A stretch of DNA of 64,000 nucleotides, from assembly GCF_034424175.1 (NCBI RefSeq), contig NZ_CP139986.1, positions 2,356,001 through 2,420,000 of the forward strand, in the 5' to 3' direction. The position numbers and the translations under genes were made by a program. Under the pieces are notes generated by a model. It was not told the DNA's origin and did no database searches. It saw nothing but the letters and a program-made list of their open reading frames with translations. Source of the DNA: Kluyvera intermedia. Lineage in GTDB: Bacteria > Pseudomonadota > Gammaproteobacteria > Enterobacterales > Enterobacteriaceae. This document shows positions 35,288-43,448 of this stretch, one piece after another; position 1 is the first letter of the stretch, and each line of letters begins with the position of its first letter.

Positions 35288-36064
35288 TTAAAACGTGACG
35301 CTGTCACCATCTTCTGGTGCGCTAACAAACGCCTGAATTTCATTATCGTGCGCATACTCCAGCAGTTCACGACGTGTGACCAGACAATGGTTTACCGCTT
35401 CCATATGGGTGGCGACAATTTGGGCCTGCGGCAAAATATTGTGCGCTTTTAGTACATCTTCTTTACTAAAGATAATTGCGCCAAAACCTAACAGATGTGC
35501 CCACCCGGTATTCATGATCACTACGCCGGGCTGATAGTAGCGCATATTTTTAGCAACGCCATCAATCCAGATTGAGTCACCCACCAGATAGAGCGTTTTT
35601 TCTGTGGGATGGTGGAAAATAACACCGCAGGCTTCCCCAAGCCGCTCCGCCAATTGGGGGACAGCATAGGCCTCATCGGAACCATGCTGACCATCCGTTT
35701 TAATGAGCGCAATGTCTTCAAAGTGGCTATCGGCCGACAGCTGGCGCAATTGCGTAAACCCTTGTTCACGCAGAATGGCTTCGTCGCCTTCGTTCTGCAC
35801 ATAAATCAACATCGATTTTGGTATTAACGTTGCAGCAGCATCATCCCAATGATCAGAATGCGTATGGGTCACAATAATGGCATCAACATCCAGTAGCGTG
35901 TCGATATCAACCGGCAGTTCAACCATCGGGTTACGAATATGCGATCGCGCACTACCGCTGAAGCCCGGCCAGGCGTTTTTATTTGATAGCATGGGGTCAA
36001 CCAGGAAACGTTTTCCGGCATAGGTGATGACCTGGGTGGCATTACGAATTTGAGTGATGTTCAT
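35288..36064 (-). CDS. MBL-fold metal-dependent hydrolase
   Basis: Metallo-beta-lactamase-fold protein of 258 residues (UlaG-like branch). The metal motif is THTHSDHWDD, with further ligands in LVGDSIWIDG and ATHMEAVNHC. It starts MNITQIRNATQVITYAGKRFLVDPM at 36064; 11 further in-frame codons upstream are unlikely to be used. It is probably co-transcribed with the FtrA-like regulator, whose start lies about 15 bases downstream of its stop. The reaction is unknown. Confidence 0.84.
   Translation of the reverse strand: MNITQIRNATQVITYAGKRFLVDPMLSNKNAWPGFSGSARSHIRNPMVELPVDIDTLLDVDAIIVTHTHSDHWDDAAATLIPKSMLIYVQNEGDEAILREQGFTQLRQLSADSHFEDIALIKTDGQHGSDEAYAVPQLAERLGEACGVIFHHPTEKTLYLVGDSIWIDGVAKNMRYYQPGVVIMNTGWAHLLGFGAIIFSKEDVLKAHNILPQAQIVATHMEAVNHCLVTRRELLEYAHDNEIQAFVSAPEDGDSVTF
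35295..35307. promoter_or_regulatory. matS site (MatP binding), GTGACGCTGTCAC
   Basis: Exact match to GTGACRNYGTCAC, inside the 3' end of the MBL-fold hydrolase gene, about 5.4 kb left of dif. Confidence 0.82.
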
Positions 36065-36179
36065 GGCAGTGTTCCTGTCAGTTATTTGCGATAACAACAG
36101 TATGCGGCAATGACAATTTTACGCCGCTGACCAAAAGACAGCTTTCGATGAGAATGGGCCAATATCGATTGATGGCCCT

Positions 36180-36986
36180 TTAATAACCCGAGGGGGGAAC
36201 CCCAAACGCCTGACGAAAAGCGTAACTAAACGCCGCCGTGCTGGAATAACCCACTTCCAATGCCACAGCCGTAACATTTTTGTTCTTTTTCAGGATCATC
36301 ACGGATTCCAGAATACGCATTTTCTGCTTCCAGGCGCTAAATGGCATTCCGGTCTCTTTTTTGAAATGGCGAGAAAACGTACGGGCAGACATACCAAGAT
36401 GGCTGGCCCACAGTTCCATTGAATGTTCCAGTCCTGGTGACTCCTGGATTGTCCGGCATACCTTCATTAGCGCCGCGTTTTGTGGCCATGGCAGCACCAG
36501 TTCCACTTCTGGCAATTTGAGAATGACATCAAGTAATACGCTAACCAGTTGTCCCTCTTTGCTATTGATATCGTAATGGGCTGGCGTATTAGTGGTGGCG
36601 TAGTGAATAAACTCGCGAACAAAATCACTGATGGCGACGACCCGGCATTCATCAATCGGTTGTGGGATAAAATCTGGCTCAATATCGAGGTTTTCCAGAT
36701 ACACATCATCCAGCGCCCATACCGCATGGGCGGTATTATGCGGGATCCATATGCCGTAATGCGCGGGAATGACCCAGCATTTTCCCGCAACATCAATACG
36801 CATACTGCCTTGACGGGCAAAATGGAACTGAGCAAATGTATGGCTATGCTGGTCGACATGATTGTTTGCGGCAAGCACGAAGGAGCGAAAATAGACCGAT
36901 TGCGGCAGCTCTTTCATCGAGTCATCTTGCGATGAAATCCACTGTTTCGCCTGCGCGGTCGTAAAAGAAGGGCGATCGTCCATCAT
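36180..36986 (-). CDS. AraC-family regulator with cupin sensor (NimR/YeaM-like)
   Basis: A 268-residue regulator with an N-terminal cupin (VDQHSHTFAQFHFARQGSMRI, PAHYGIWIPHNTAHAVW) and a C-terminal AraC domain (MELWASHLGMSARTFSRHF, TAVALEVGYSSTAAFSYAFRQAFG). The architecture matches NimR (YeaM) of E. coli, which controls a nitroimidazole exporter. The target here is unknown. It is divergent from the second cyclopropane synthase. Confidence 0.85.
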   Translation of the reverse strand: MMDDRPSFTTAQAKQWISSQDDSMKELPQSVYFRSFVLAANNHVDQHSHTFAQFHFARQGSMRIDVAGKCWVIPAHYGIWIPHNTAHAVWALDDVYLENLDIEPDFIPQPIDECRVVAISDFVREFIHYATTNTPAHYDINSKEGQLVSVLLDVILKLPEVELVLPWPQNAALMKVCRTIQESPGLEHSMELWASHLGMSARTFSRHFKKETGMPFSAWKQKMRILESVMILKKNKNVTAVALEVGYSSTAAFSYAFRQAFGVPPSGY

Positions 36987-37092
36987 TATGACGTCTATTC
37001 GATAAATATTGTCCTCACATCATAATACATACCATCACGTTATCAATAATAATCACAGTCAGATTATACTGACTCAATTATGGATAGGGATC

Positions 37093-38250
37093 ATGGCAAC
37101 GGTTTGTTCAGACGTAATAAGTTTTGAAGAATTAAATGATAACTGGTCCCGGATGGGTAATGATCTTCTCCTCCAGGCAGATATTAAAATTAACGGAACC
37201 CGACCGTGGGATATTCAGATTCACCATGCCGATTTTTTCAAACGCGTTTTCCAGCAAGGCTCTTTGGGATTGGGTGAGAGCTATATGGACGGTTGGTGGG
37301 ATTGTGAACGTCTGGATATCCTGTTTTATCGAATTCTCAAGGCTAAACTGGACAAGCAAATGCCAGGAAACCTGAAAGATATTTTACGAATTGCCAGCGC
37401 CCGTCTATTTAACCTTCAAACTCGCCAGCGTTCATGGATTGTTGGGAAAGAACATTACGATATTGGTAACGATCTCTTTACCCTGATGCTCGACCCACAT
37501 ATGCAGTACTCCTGCGGCTACTGGAAAGAAGCACAAACGCTGGAAGCGGCGCAGAATGCTAAGCTTAAAATGATCTGTGAGAAGCTTCAGCTAAAGCCAG
37601 GCATGCAGTTGCTGGATATTGGCTGTGGCTGGGGTGGGCTCGCAGCCTATGCAGCACGTCATTATGGCGTGAGCGTGGACGGGGTGACTATTTCTGGCGA
37701 GCAACAAAAATTGGCTCAGCAGCATTGTGAGGGCCTGAATGTTTCTATTTTACTGCAGGACTATCGCGATCTGGATAAAACCTACGATCGCATTGTTTCA
37801 GTAGGGATGTTTGAACACGTCGGCCCCAAAAATTACGACACCTATTTTAGCGTGGTTGACCGCTGCCTGAAATCGAATGGATTATTTCTATTACATACCA
37901 TCGGTAGCAATGAAACTGGGGTTAATGTCGATCCATGGATTAACAAATATATTTTCCCAAACGGTTGCCTGCCGTCTATTCGCCAGATAGCCAATGTCAG
38001 TGAATCACGGCTTATAATGGAAGACTGGCACAACTTTGGCACTGATTATGATAAAACACTGATGGCGTGGCACCAGCGTTTTAACGCCGCATGGTCAACG
38101 CTTGCGCCAAACTACACGCTACGTTTTCGGCGGATGTTTAACTATTATCTTTGTGCCTGTGCAGGTGCGTTCCGCGCCAGAGATATTGAACTTTGGCAGG
38201 TGCTATTTAGCCGGGGGCATGAAGGTGGGTTGTATGTGTACCGCGGATAA
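37093..38250 (+). CDS. Second cyclopropane-fatty-acyl-phospholipid synthase (Cfa paralogue)
   Basis: SAM-dependent cyclopropane synthase of 385 residues (E. coli Cfa is 382). SAM motif LLDIGCGWGGLAAYAARHYG; active-site regions SVGMFEHVGPKNYDTYF and HNFGTDYDKTLMAWHQRF; N-terminal lipid-binding segment with GLGESYMDGWWDCE. The ATG at 37093 follows ATAGGGATC. It modifies unsaturated membrane lipids to cyclopropane forms. The chromosomal cfa of E. coli is elsewhere (near ribC), so this is likely a paralogue, but I cannot see the rest of the genome. Confidence 0.88.
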   Translation: MATVCSDVISFEELNDNWSRMGNDLLLQADIKINGTRPWDIQIHHADFFKRVFQQGSLGLGESYMDGWWDCERLDILFYRILKAKLDKQMPGNLKDILRIASARLFNLQTRQRSWIVGKEHYDIGNDLFTLMLDPHMQYSCGYWKEAQTLEAAQNAKLKMICEKLQLKPGMQLLDIGCGWGGLAAYAARHYGVSVDGVTISGEQQKLAQQHCEGLNVSILLQDYRDLDKTYDRIVSVGMFEHVGPKNYDTYFSVVDRCLKSNGLFLLHTIGSNETGVNVDPWINKYIFPNGCLPSIRQIANVSESRLIMEDWHNFGTDYDKTLMAWHQRFNAAWSTLAPNYTLRFRRMFNYYLCACAGAFRARDIELWQVLFSRGHEGGLYVYRG

Positions 38251-38370
38251 TATGCATGGGCTGGCAGCCCTTGTGGCTTAACTCAATAAGTCGTCATTTT
38301 CAGCCAATAATAGACTGGCGCCGCCCCGGCAGCGCCATAGTCAGCGATTATTCACCGCTTCTCAGATAAC

Positions 38371-39654
38371 TTATTTTCCCCAGCGATCTCGTAGATAATT
38401 GACGGCATCCTGAGTCTGCGGCTGCTCAAGATAACCTTCGCGGAACAGAATCGTACCGTTAATGTTCGATACCGATTCATTAAGATCGATCTGTTTTTTC
38501 AACTCCGGCACGCCACCTTCAATCATCCAGTCCGGTTCGTTCTTCGACGGTTCACCGATTTTATACAGTGCAATACCAATATAAAGGCGGGTGTTTGTCG
38601 GCTTCACGACATCGGCCCACCATTTTGCGAGCACATCATAACGCGCCGCGTCGCGGGCGAACGGCCAGTATAGCTGTGGCGCAATATAGTCCAATAGACC
38701 TAGCTGCACCCACTGACGGGTATCGGCATATGACTCATCATAAGCGGCCGCGCCACGGGTATCGGAACCGGCAGGATCGTGCGAGCGGTTGCGCCAGACG
38801 CCCGCCGGGCTGACGCCAAATTCTACATTGGGATTAAGCTGCTTTATGGTGTGCGAAACCTGCGCAATCAACTGTTGGGTATTGTGCCTGCGCCAATCGG
38901 CTTTTGAAGCAAAACCTTGGCCGTACTGACGGAAAGTCGCATTGTCGTTGAGGGCTGAGGTGCGCGTTTCGGTATAGAAATAATCGTCAAACTGCACGCC
39001 GTCGATAGGGTAGCGAGACACTACTTCCGCAACAATGCTGGTTATCCAGTCACGCGCCTCTGGGATGCCCGGGTCGACGACAAAACGATCGCCTGACGTG
39101 CGAATCCAGTCGCGATGCAGGACGTACACGCTAGAAAGTGTTTGCGTGAGCGTATTGTTGAGTGCCGTAATCGTCGACGGTTTAATGTTCACCGAAACAC
39201 GATAAGGGTTAAACCAGGCGTGAACTTTCATGCCACGCTTGTGGGCTTCATCCAACACGAACTGTAACGGGTCGTAGCCCGGGTATTCACCAATATTTCC
39301 GGTCATCATATCCGACCACGGCAAAATGTTTGATTGCCACAGCGCGGTGCCATCGGGCTTAACCTGGAAAAAGATCGTATTGATGCCAAGACTTTTGAGT
39401 TTATCGAGCTTAGCGCGCATCGCAGTTTGCTGCTGATTAACCCGTAGCGTTGTGCTACCGGCGTTAATGGAGCTTATCGGCGGCCAGTCCAGACGCGAAA
39501 CCGTGGTCAGCCAGACGCCGCGCATCGGCTCATTGCTGTGTTCAGATTTGCCCGGCGTTGAGGTGGACGGTGATTTAACCGGCGTCTTTGAATCGCAGCT
39601 GACCAATAACAGCGCAGCCACGATCAGCGCGCTGGCTTTCTTCATTTTCGACAT
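38371..39654 (-). CDS. digH: DigH (YddW), GHL10-family peptidoglycan glycosyl hydrolase lipoprotein
   Basis: Outer-membrane-type lipoprotein with a GHL10 glycosyl-hydrolase domain (about residues 45-420). E. coli DigH cleaves denuded peptidoglycan strands at septa. Motifs: MRGVWLTTVSRLDWPP, FFQVKPDGTALW, GVQFDDYFYTE, GVSPAGVWRNRSHDP and YIAPQLYWPF. A signal peptide with lipobox LVSC is visible. The exact start is uncertain: 39654 (MSKMKKASALIV) and 39645 both give the signal, and no strong ribosome binding site is seen. Frame is open to 39747. Confidence 0.9.
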   Translation of the reverse strand: MSKMKKASALIVAALLLVSCDSKTPVKSPSTSTPGKSEHSNEPMRGVWLTTVSRLDWPPISSINAGSTTLRVNQQQTAMRAKLDKLKSLGINTIFFQVKPDGTALWQSNILPWSDMMTGNIGEYPGYDPLQFVLDEAHKRGMKVHAWFNPYRVSVNIKPSTITALNNTLTQTLSSVYVLHRDWIRTSGDRFVVDPGIPEARDWITSIVAEVVSRYPIDGVQFDDYFYTETRTSALNDNATFRQYGQGFASKADWRRHNTQQLIAQVSHTIKQLNPNVEFGVSPAGVWRNRSHDPAGSDTRGAAAYDESYADTRQWVQLGLLDYIAPQLYWPFARDAARYDVLAKWWADVVKPTNTRLYIGIALYKIGEPSKNEPDWMIEGGVPELKKQIDLNESVSNINGTILFREGYLEQPQTQDAVNYLRDRWGK

Positions 39655-39840
39655 GCGGGAAAAGCTAAAAGAACTGAGAGTCATAAGTGCCGTTGTTCGG
39701 GTTGTCACGAGTGGAGAACATTTTCGTACTATTGGCGGCGAAGTCAATCGGTTAGCTAACTAGGTATGGGTATTGCCACGCTTTATCATCGCAAGATCAA
39801 AAAATACGATCTGATCATCGCTTAGATCCTGGGGTAGGCG

Positions 39841-39848
39841 GGGTAGGG
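39841..39848 (+). promoter_or_regulatory. KOPS octamer GGGTAGGG pointing to dif
   Basis: Matches GGGNAGGG, the FtsK-orienting polar sequence, about 0.9 kb left of dif and pointing towards it. Confidence 0.5.
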
Positions 39849-39965
39849 ATCCTTCGCCTATGCCCATATCTGGCTGCGCTGAAGTGTTTGTAAGTACTTA
39901 CTATTTACTGTGAATACAGTGTGAGAGTAAGCGATTTACTTTCAACACAGATTTAAAGCGTCATG

Positions 39966-40250
39966 CTACTTCTTCATCCGGCTGTTAGCCCACGGGTCAA
40001 TGTCCGTTTCGCCGGCTTTATCCGCAGTAAAATCTTCAAGCGAATCCAGATAAAGAGCTTCAACCTCCGCGCGAGCCCACGGGGTACGACGCAAAAACTT
40101 TAGGCTGGATTTCACACTGGGGTCTTTTTTAAAGCAGTTGATACTGATGATCTTTCCTAACTTTTCCCAACCGTAATGCGCAACCAGTGCGTTTATCTGC
40201 ATCTCAAGCGTTACGCCATGCAGAGGATCTTTGGAACTTTGCGCTGTCAT
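39966..40250 (-). CDS. VF530-family (DUF2132) protein
   Basis: A 94-residue protein with the DUF2132/VF530 signature: DPLHGVTLEMQINALVAHYGWEKLGKIISINCF followed by PSVKSSLKFLRRTPWARAEVE. VF530 proteins are small helical proteins proposed to bind DNA. Function is not established. It is the last recognisable gene before dif. Confidence 0.85.
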   Translation of the reverse strand: MTAQSSKDPLHGVTLEMQINALVAHYGWEKLGKIISINCFKKDPSVKSSLKFLRRTPWARAEVEALYLDSLEDFTADKAGETDIDPWANSRMKK

Positions 40251-40747
40251 ATTGGGTCCGTGTTTTCAATTTCTTTGGCTAGGGAAGATTACAAGAAAGT
40301 CAGATCGCCAGCAATGATGAAGAGGCATTTTTGCCTCTTTTTTGGCGCTTGTACGTGAAATCTGACGCACAGTGACGCTGCTGAAATAGTAGAATTTACG
40401 TAGATCACGATTATTCAATAAAGTTTTTATAAATCATATTGTTGAATAGATACTTGATGCGCTATATGCAAAGTTTAGAGCGAGCGATTCGCCTGGCACG
40501 TGAATAACGGGGAAAATGGAAGCCTTCGGTAACGCGCTGGAAGTTTTTTGCCCCTAGGAACAGGCATCGGAAATGTCGACCAAAATATATGTGTGCAGAT
40601 TCGCCACCCACAGCATGATGTGAATAGTGTCTCGGAAAGAAATTGGTCTGATAGCTAATGCATTAGAGGATAGGGAAGTCTGATATTTCAACTTGTCGAT
40701 TTGTGAGTTCGAGGAGGTGATTCATGGATTTATAATCATAATATTAA
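40251..40747. other. Non-coding stretch left of dif
   Basis: About 500 bp without a credible gene. It contains an orphan terminator hairpin (40319-40343), AT-rich sequence, and an isolated strong ribosome binding site GAGGAGGTGATTC followed by ATG GAT TTA TAA (40724-40735), a three-codon ORF. This may be the remnant 5' end of a gene lost next to dif. Confidence 0.45.
40319..40343 (+). terminator. Orphan rho-independent terminator
   Basis: Stem agaggca-tttt-tgcctct followed by six T on plus; the mirror on minus also has a U run. No plus-strand gene precedes it within several kb, so it may end an antisense or small RNA, or be a leftover. Confidence 0.6.
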
Positions 40748-40775
40748 ATTTAACATAATATACATTATGCGCACT
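40748..40775 (-). promoter_or_regulatory. dif, XerC/XerD chromosome-dimer resolution site
   Basis: Read on minus, the 28-mer has an XerC arm AGTGCGCATAA, centre TGTATA and XerD arm TTATGTTAAAT. That is 27 of 28 identical to E. coli dif; the only difference (A for G at position 1) is a position that varies between species. XerC/XerD recombine here under FtsK control at the septum. The XerC arm faces right, towards the arsenic transposon whose left end begins within about 25 bp. Confidence 0.93.
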
Positions 40776-40810
40776 AATGTTGTAGTAGCAAAGTTGTAAT
40801 GTCCGATAAT

Positions 40811-40834
40811 GGCTAAGTTAAGATGTCCGGCGTG
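40811..40834 (+). repeat. Left inverted repeat of the ars transposon
   Basis: GGCTAAGT-TA-AGATGTCCGG-C-GTG. The partner at 47939-47962 on the opposite strand differs at three positions. Confidence 0.75.
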
Positions 40835-40855
40835 TATAATCAAGTAAGGATTACC

Positions 40856-42259
40856 ATGACGGCTCTCGCAGCGGAGTTTTTCACATTGGATGAAGTTAAC
40901 CGACTCAAAATCATTCAGGATGTCATCGACCGGCGTCTGACAACACAAATGGCAGCTCAGCGGCTTGGTATCTCCGACCGTCAGTGCCGTCGTCTGCTTG
41001 CGCGTTATCGTGAAGATGGTCCGATTGGCATGACCAGCCGCCGTCGTGGTAAATCCAGTAACAACCAGTTGCCTCAGGGACTGGCCGCATACGCGCTGAA
41101 CATTATTCGCGAACGCTATAACGATTTCGGTCCGACGCTGGCCTGTGAAAAACTGTCTGAGGTGCACGGTGTTCATCTTTCCAAAGAAACCGTCCGTAAG
41201 CTGATGACTCAGGCCAGTCTGTGGGTCCCACGTAAGCAACGTGCGCCAAAAATTCAGCAACCTCGTTACCGCCGTGCCTGTGCCGGTGAACTCATACAAA
41301 TCGACGGCTGCGACCACCACTGGTTTGAAAATCGGGGACCTAAGTGTACGGCACTGGTTTACGTTGATGACGCAACCAGTCGTTTAATGCAGCTTCTTTT
41401 CGTGAAATCTGAGTCTACTTTCACCTATTTTGAAGCGACCCGGGGCTATATTGAAAAACATGGCAAACCGCTTGCGCTGTACAGCGACAAAGCCAGCGTA
41501 TTCAGGATCAACAATAAAAATGCAACCGGCGGCGACGGCGATACCCAGTTTGGCCGTGCGATGCATGAACTGAACATTCAGACCATTTGTGCAGAAACCA
41601 GTGCTGCCAAAGGCCGCGTTGAACGGGCGCACCTGACGCTTCAGGACCGACTGGTCAAGGAGCTCAGGCTCCAGGGCATCAGTTCCATGGAAGCTGCGAA
41701 CGCATTTGCCGAAGAGTTCATGAACGATTACAACCGTCGTTTCGCAAAAGCGCCTCGCCAGGAGTTTGATGTTCATCGGGAACTGGATGTCGATGACGAT
41801 CTTGATATGGTATTTAACTGGCGTGAAGCTCGTAAAGTGTCGAAATCACTCACAGTGCAATACGACAAAGTCCTTTATCTGATTGAAGACAGCGAATTCA
41901 GTCGTCGGGCGATTGGTAAATACATCGATGTCTGGCATTACCCGGATGGACATAAAGAGCTCCGGCTTAATGGCGTATCACTTCCCTACTCCACCTATGA
42001 CAAGCTTTCTGAAATCGATCAGGGGGCCATTGTGGATAACAAACGTCTGGGGCGGGCCCTGGAAATGGCGCAGCTGGTCCAGGCCGAGCGGGATAATAAC
42101 CGGTCGCAATCCGTACCATCCGGAGACGGCCCTTCTCGCAGGCGTAAAGCTCCCACGACGAAGAAATCCCAGCGTTCCCTGGATCAGGACGATATGTTCA
42201 ATGCCCTGGTGAAACTTCAGTCACGCTCTGAAGAGATATTTGGGAAGAAACCGATTTAA
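40856..42259 (+). CDS. ISNCY (ISKpn21/IS1202-like) transposase
   Basis: A 467-residue DDE transposase. N-terminal helix-turn-helix (LTTQMAAQRLGISDRQCRRLLARYREDG) with an arginine-rich GMTSRRRGKSSN segment. The integrase core (about residues 145-310) includes IQIDGCDHHWFEN (first Asp), YSDKASVF (second Asp) and ETSAAKGRVERAHLTLQDRLVKE (Glu region). The ATG at 40856 follows TAAGGATTACC; the earlier frame start at 40823 lies inside the inverted repeat. The family name is from memory of similar ISNCY proteins. It has no frameshift or stop, so it may be active. Confidence 0.85.
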   Translation: MTALAAEFFTLDEVNRLKIIQDVIDRRLTTQMAAQRLGISDRQCRRLLARYREDGPIGMTSRRRGKSSNNQLPQGLAAYALNIIRERYNDFGPTLACEKLSEVHGVHLSKETVRKLMTQASLWVPRKQRAPKIQQPRYRRACAGELIQIDGCDHHWFENRGPKCTALVYVDDATSRLMQLLFVKSESTFTYFEATRGYIEKHGKPLALYSDKASVFRINNKNATGGDGDTQFGRAMHELNIQTICAETSAAKGRVERAHLTLQDRLVKELRLQGISSMEAANAFAEEFMNDYNRRFAKAPRQEFDVHRELDVDDDLDMVFNWREARKVSKSLTVQYDKVLYLIEDSEFSRRAIGKYIDVWHYPDGHKELRLNGVSLPYSTYDKLSEIDQGAIVDNKRLGRALEMAQLVQAERDNNRSQSVPSGDGPSRRRKAPTTKKSQRSLDQDDMFNALVKLQSRSEEIFGKKPI

Positions 42260-42291
42260 AGCCCGGTAATCCATCCGGGCATGCCTGGCTG

Positions 42292-42996
42292 TCAGATTTT
42301 GGCCTGATTGACCCGTGCCGCGAGCTCCTGATGACTCTCTTTCCTTTCGCTGTAGCGGTCGGACAGGTAGGCTGTGTGCCCTTTCAGGAGTAACGTCATT
42401 TTGAACAACTCTTCGGTAACGTCGACAATCCTGTCATACCAGGGTGAGGGTTTCATGCGCCCTTCATCATCAAATTCCTGCCATGCCTTTGGCACTGACG
42501 ACTGATTGGGGATGGTGAACATCCGCATCCAGCGGCCAAGTATCCGCATCTGATTGACCGTGTTAAACGACTGTGAACCACCACAAACCTGCATGACGGC
42601 CAGCGTTTTACCCTGGGAAGGACGAACAGCACCTTCACTCAGGGGTATCCAGTCAATCTGGGCCTTCATCACCGAGCTCATGGCGCCATGTCTTTCCGGA
42701 GAACTCCAGACCATTCCGTCACACCACCTGACCAGCTCGCGGAGTTCAAGCACTTTGGGGTGACTTTCGGGCGCATCATCGGGTAACGGCAGACCGGATG
42801 GGTTAAATATTTTCACCTCAGCCCCCATCTTTGCCAGCAACCGCCCGGCCTCTTCCGCTGCAAAACGACTGTAGGACCGCTCTCGTACTGAACCGTACAG
42901 GATGAGAATTCGCGGCATGGTTTCGTTGTTGCCCGTAAGTTTGCTGGCAAGCGCATCATCAAAATAAGCCGGTTCGATTGCTGGTAAGTCGGTCAT
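42292..42996 (-). CDS. arsH: ArsH, NADPH-dependent FMN organoarsenical oxidase
   Basis: Flavodoxin-fold ArsH of 234 residues, with the FMN loop ILYGSVRERSYSRFAAEEAG and the SSPERHGAMSSVMKAQIDWIPLS motif. ArsH oxidises trivalent methylarsenicals and gives resistance to organoarsenicals. It is divergent from arsR, with an ArsR-type operator between them. The start at 42996 (MTDLPAIEPAYFDDA) is preferred over 43014. Confidence 0.92.
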   Translation of the reverse strand: MTDLPAIEPAYFDDALASKLTGNNETMPRILILYGSVRERSYSRFAAEEAGRLLAKMGAEVKIFNPSGLPLPDDAPESHPKVLELRELVRWCDGMVWSSPERHGAMSSVMKAQIDWIPLSEGAVRPSQGKTLAVMQVCGGSQSFNTVNQMRILGRWMRMFTIPNQSSVPKAWQEFDDEGRMKPSPWYDRIVDVTEELFKMTLLLKGHTAYLSDRYSERKESHQELAARVNQAKI

Positions 42997-43036
42997 AAAA
43001 AATCTCCATTTCATAAGCTATGCTTTAAAAGTTATC

Positions 43037-43056
43037 ACATATGAAATACCATATGT
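43037..43056. promoter_or_regulatory. Probable ArsR operator
   Basis: Perfect inverted repeat ACATATG-AAATAC-CATATGT in the arsH-arsR intergenic region. This spacing and location fit an ArsR-family dimer site controlling both directions. Confidence 0.65.
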
Positions 43057-43082
43057 ATTGTTATTTTTTTACGAGGTTAAGC

Positions 43083-43403
43083 ATGCTACAGCCTGTTCAG
43101 CTTTTTAAACTGCTCGCCGACGAGACCCGTTCAACTATCGTGATGCTTCTCAGGGAGTCCGGTGAAATGTGCGTCTGTGACATCTGTGCGGCAACCGCAG
43201 AGTCTCAGCCAAAAATTTCTCGCCATATGGCCCTTTTACGTGAAGCCGAGCTGGTCATCGACCGTCGCGAAGGAAAATGGGTGCATTACCGACTGTCGCC
43301 ACACATGCCAGCATGGGCTGCGGGTATTATTGATACAGCCTGGAACTGTGAACGAGAAAACATACGCAACAAGCTCAGTAGCGTGGCATCTGTCTCCTGC
43401 TGA
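43083..43403 (+). CDS. arsR: ArsR, arsenite-responsive repressor
   Basis: ArsR/SmtB winged-helix repressor of 106 residues. The arsenite-binding cysteines are in GEMCVCDICAATAESQPKISRHM, overlapping the recognition helix. Start MLQPVQLFKLLADETRSTI at 43083 matches E. coli and R773 ArsR, with ACGAGGTT as ribosome binding site. It controls arsRBC and probably arsH. Confidence 0.93.
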   Translation: MLQPVQLFKLLADETRSTIVMLLRESGEMCVCDICAATAESQPKISRHMALLREAELVIDRREGKWVHYRLSPHMPAWAAGIIDTAWNCERENIRNKLSSVASVSC

Positions 43404-43448
43404 TGGCGATATATATATCCGAATAAACAAATGTGAATGGAGTTTCTG

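Noticed and set aside
40787..40802. GTTGTAAT near the transposon left end as a third Ter site
   Set aside because: Only the central octamer matches; flanking consensus positions on both sides fail, unlike the two accepted Ter sites.
40736..41320. 194-codon minus-strand ORF over dif and the transposase start
   Set aside because: It is antisense to the transposase, would cover the dif site, and shows no protein features.
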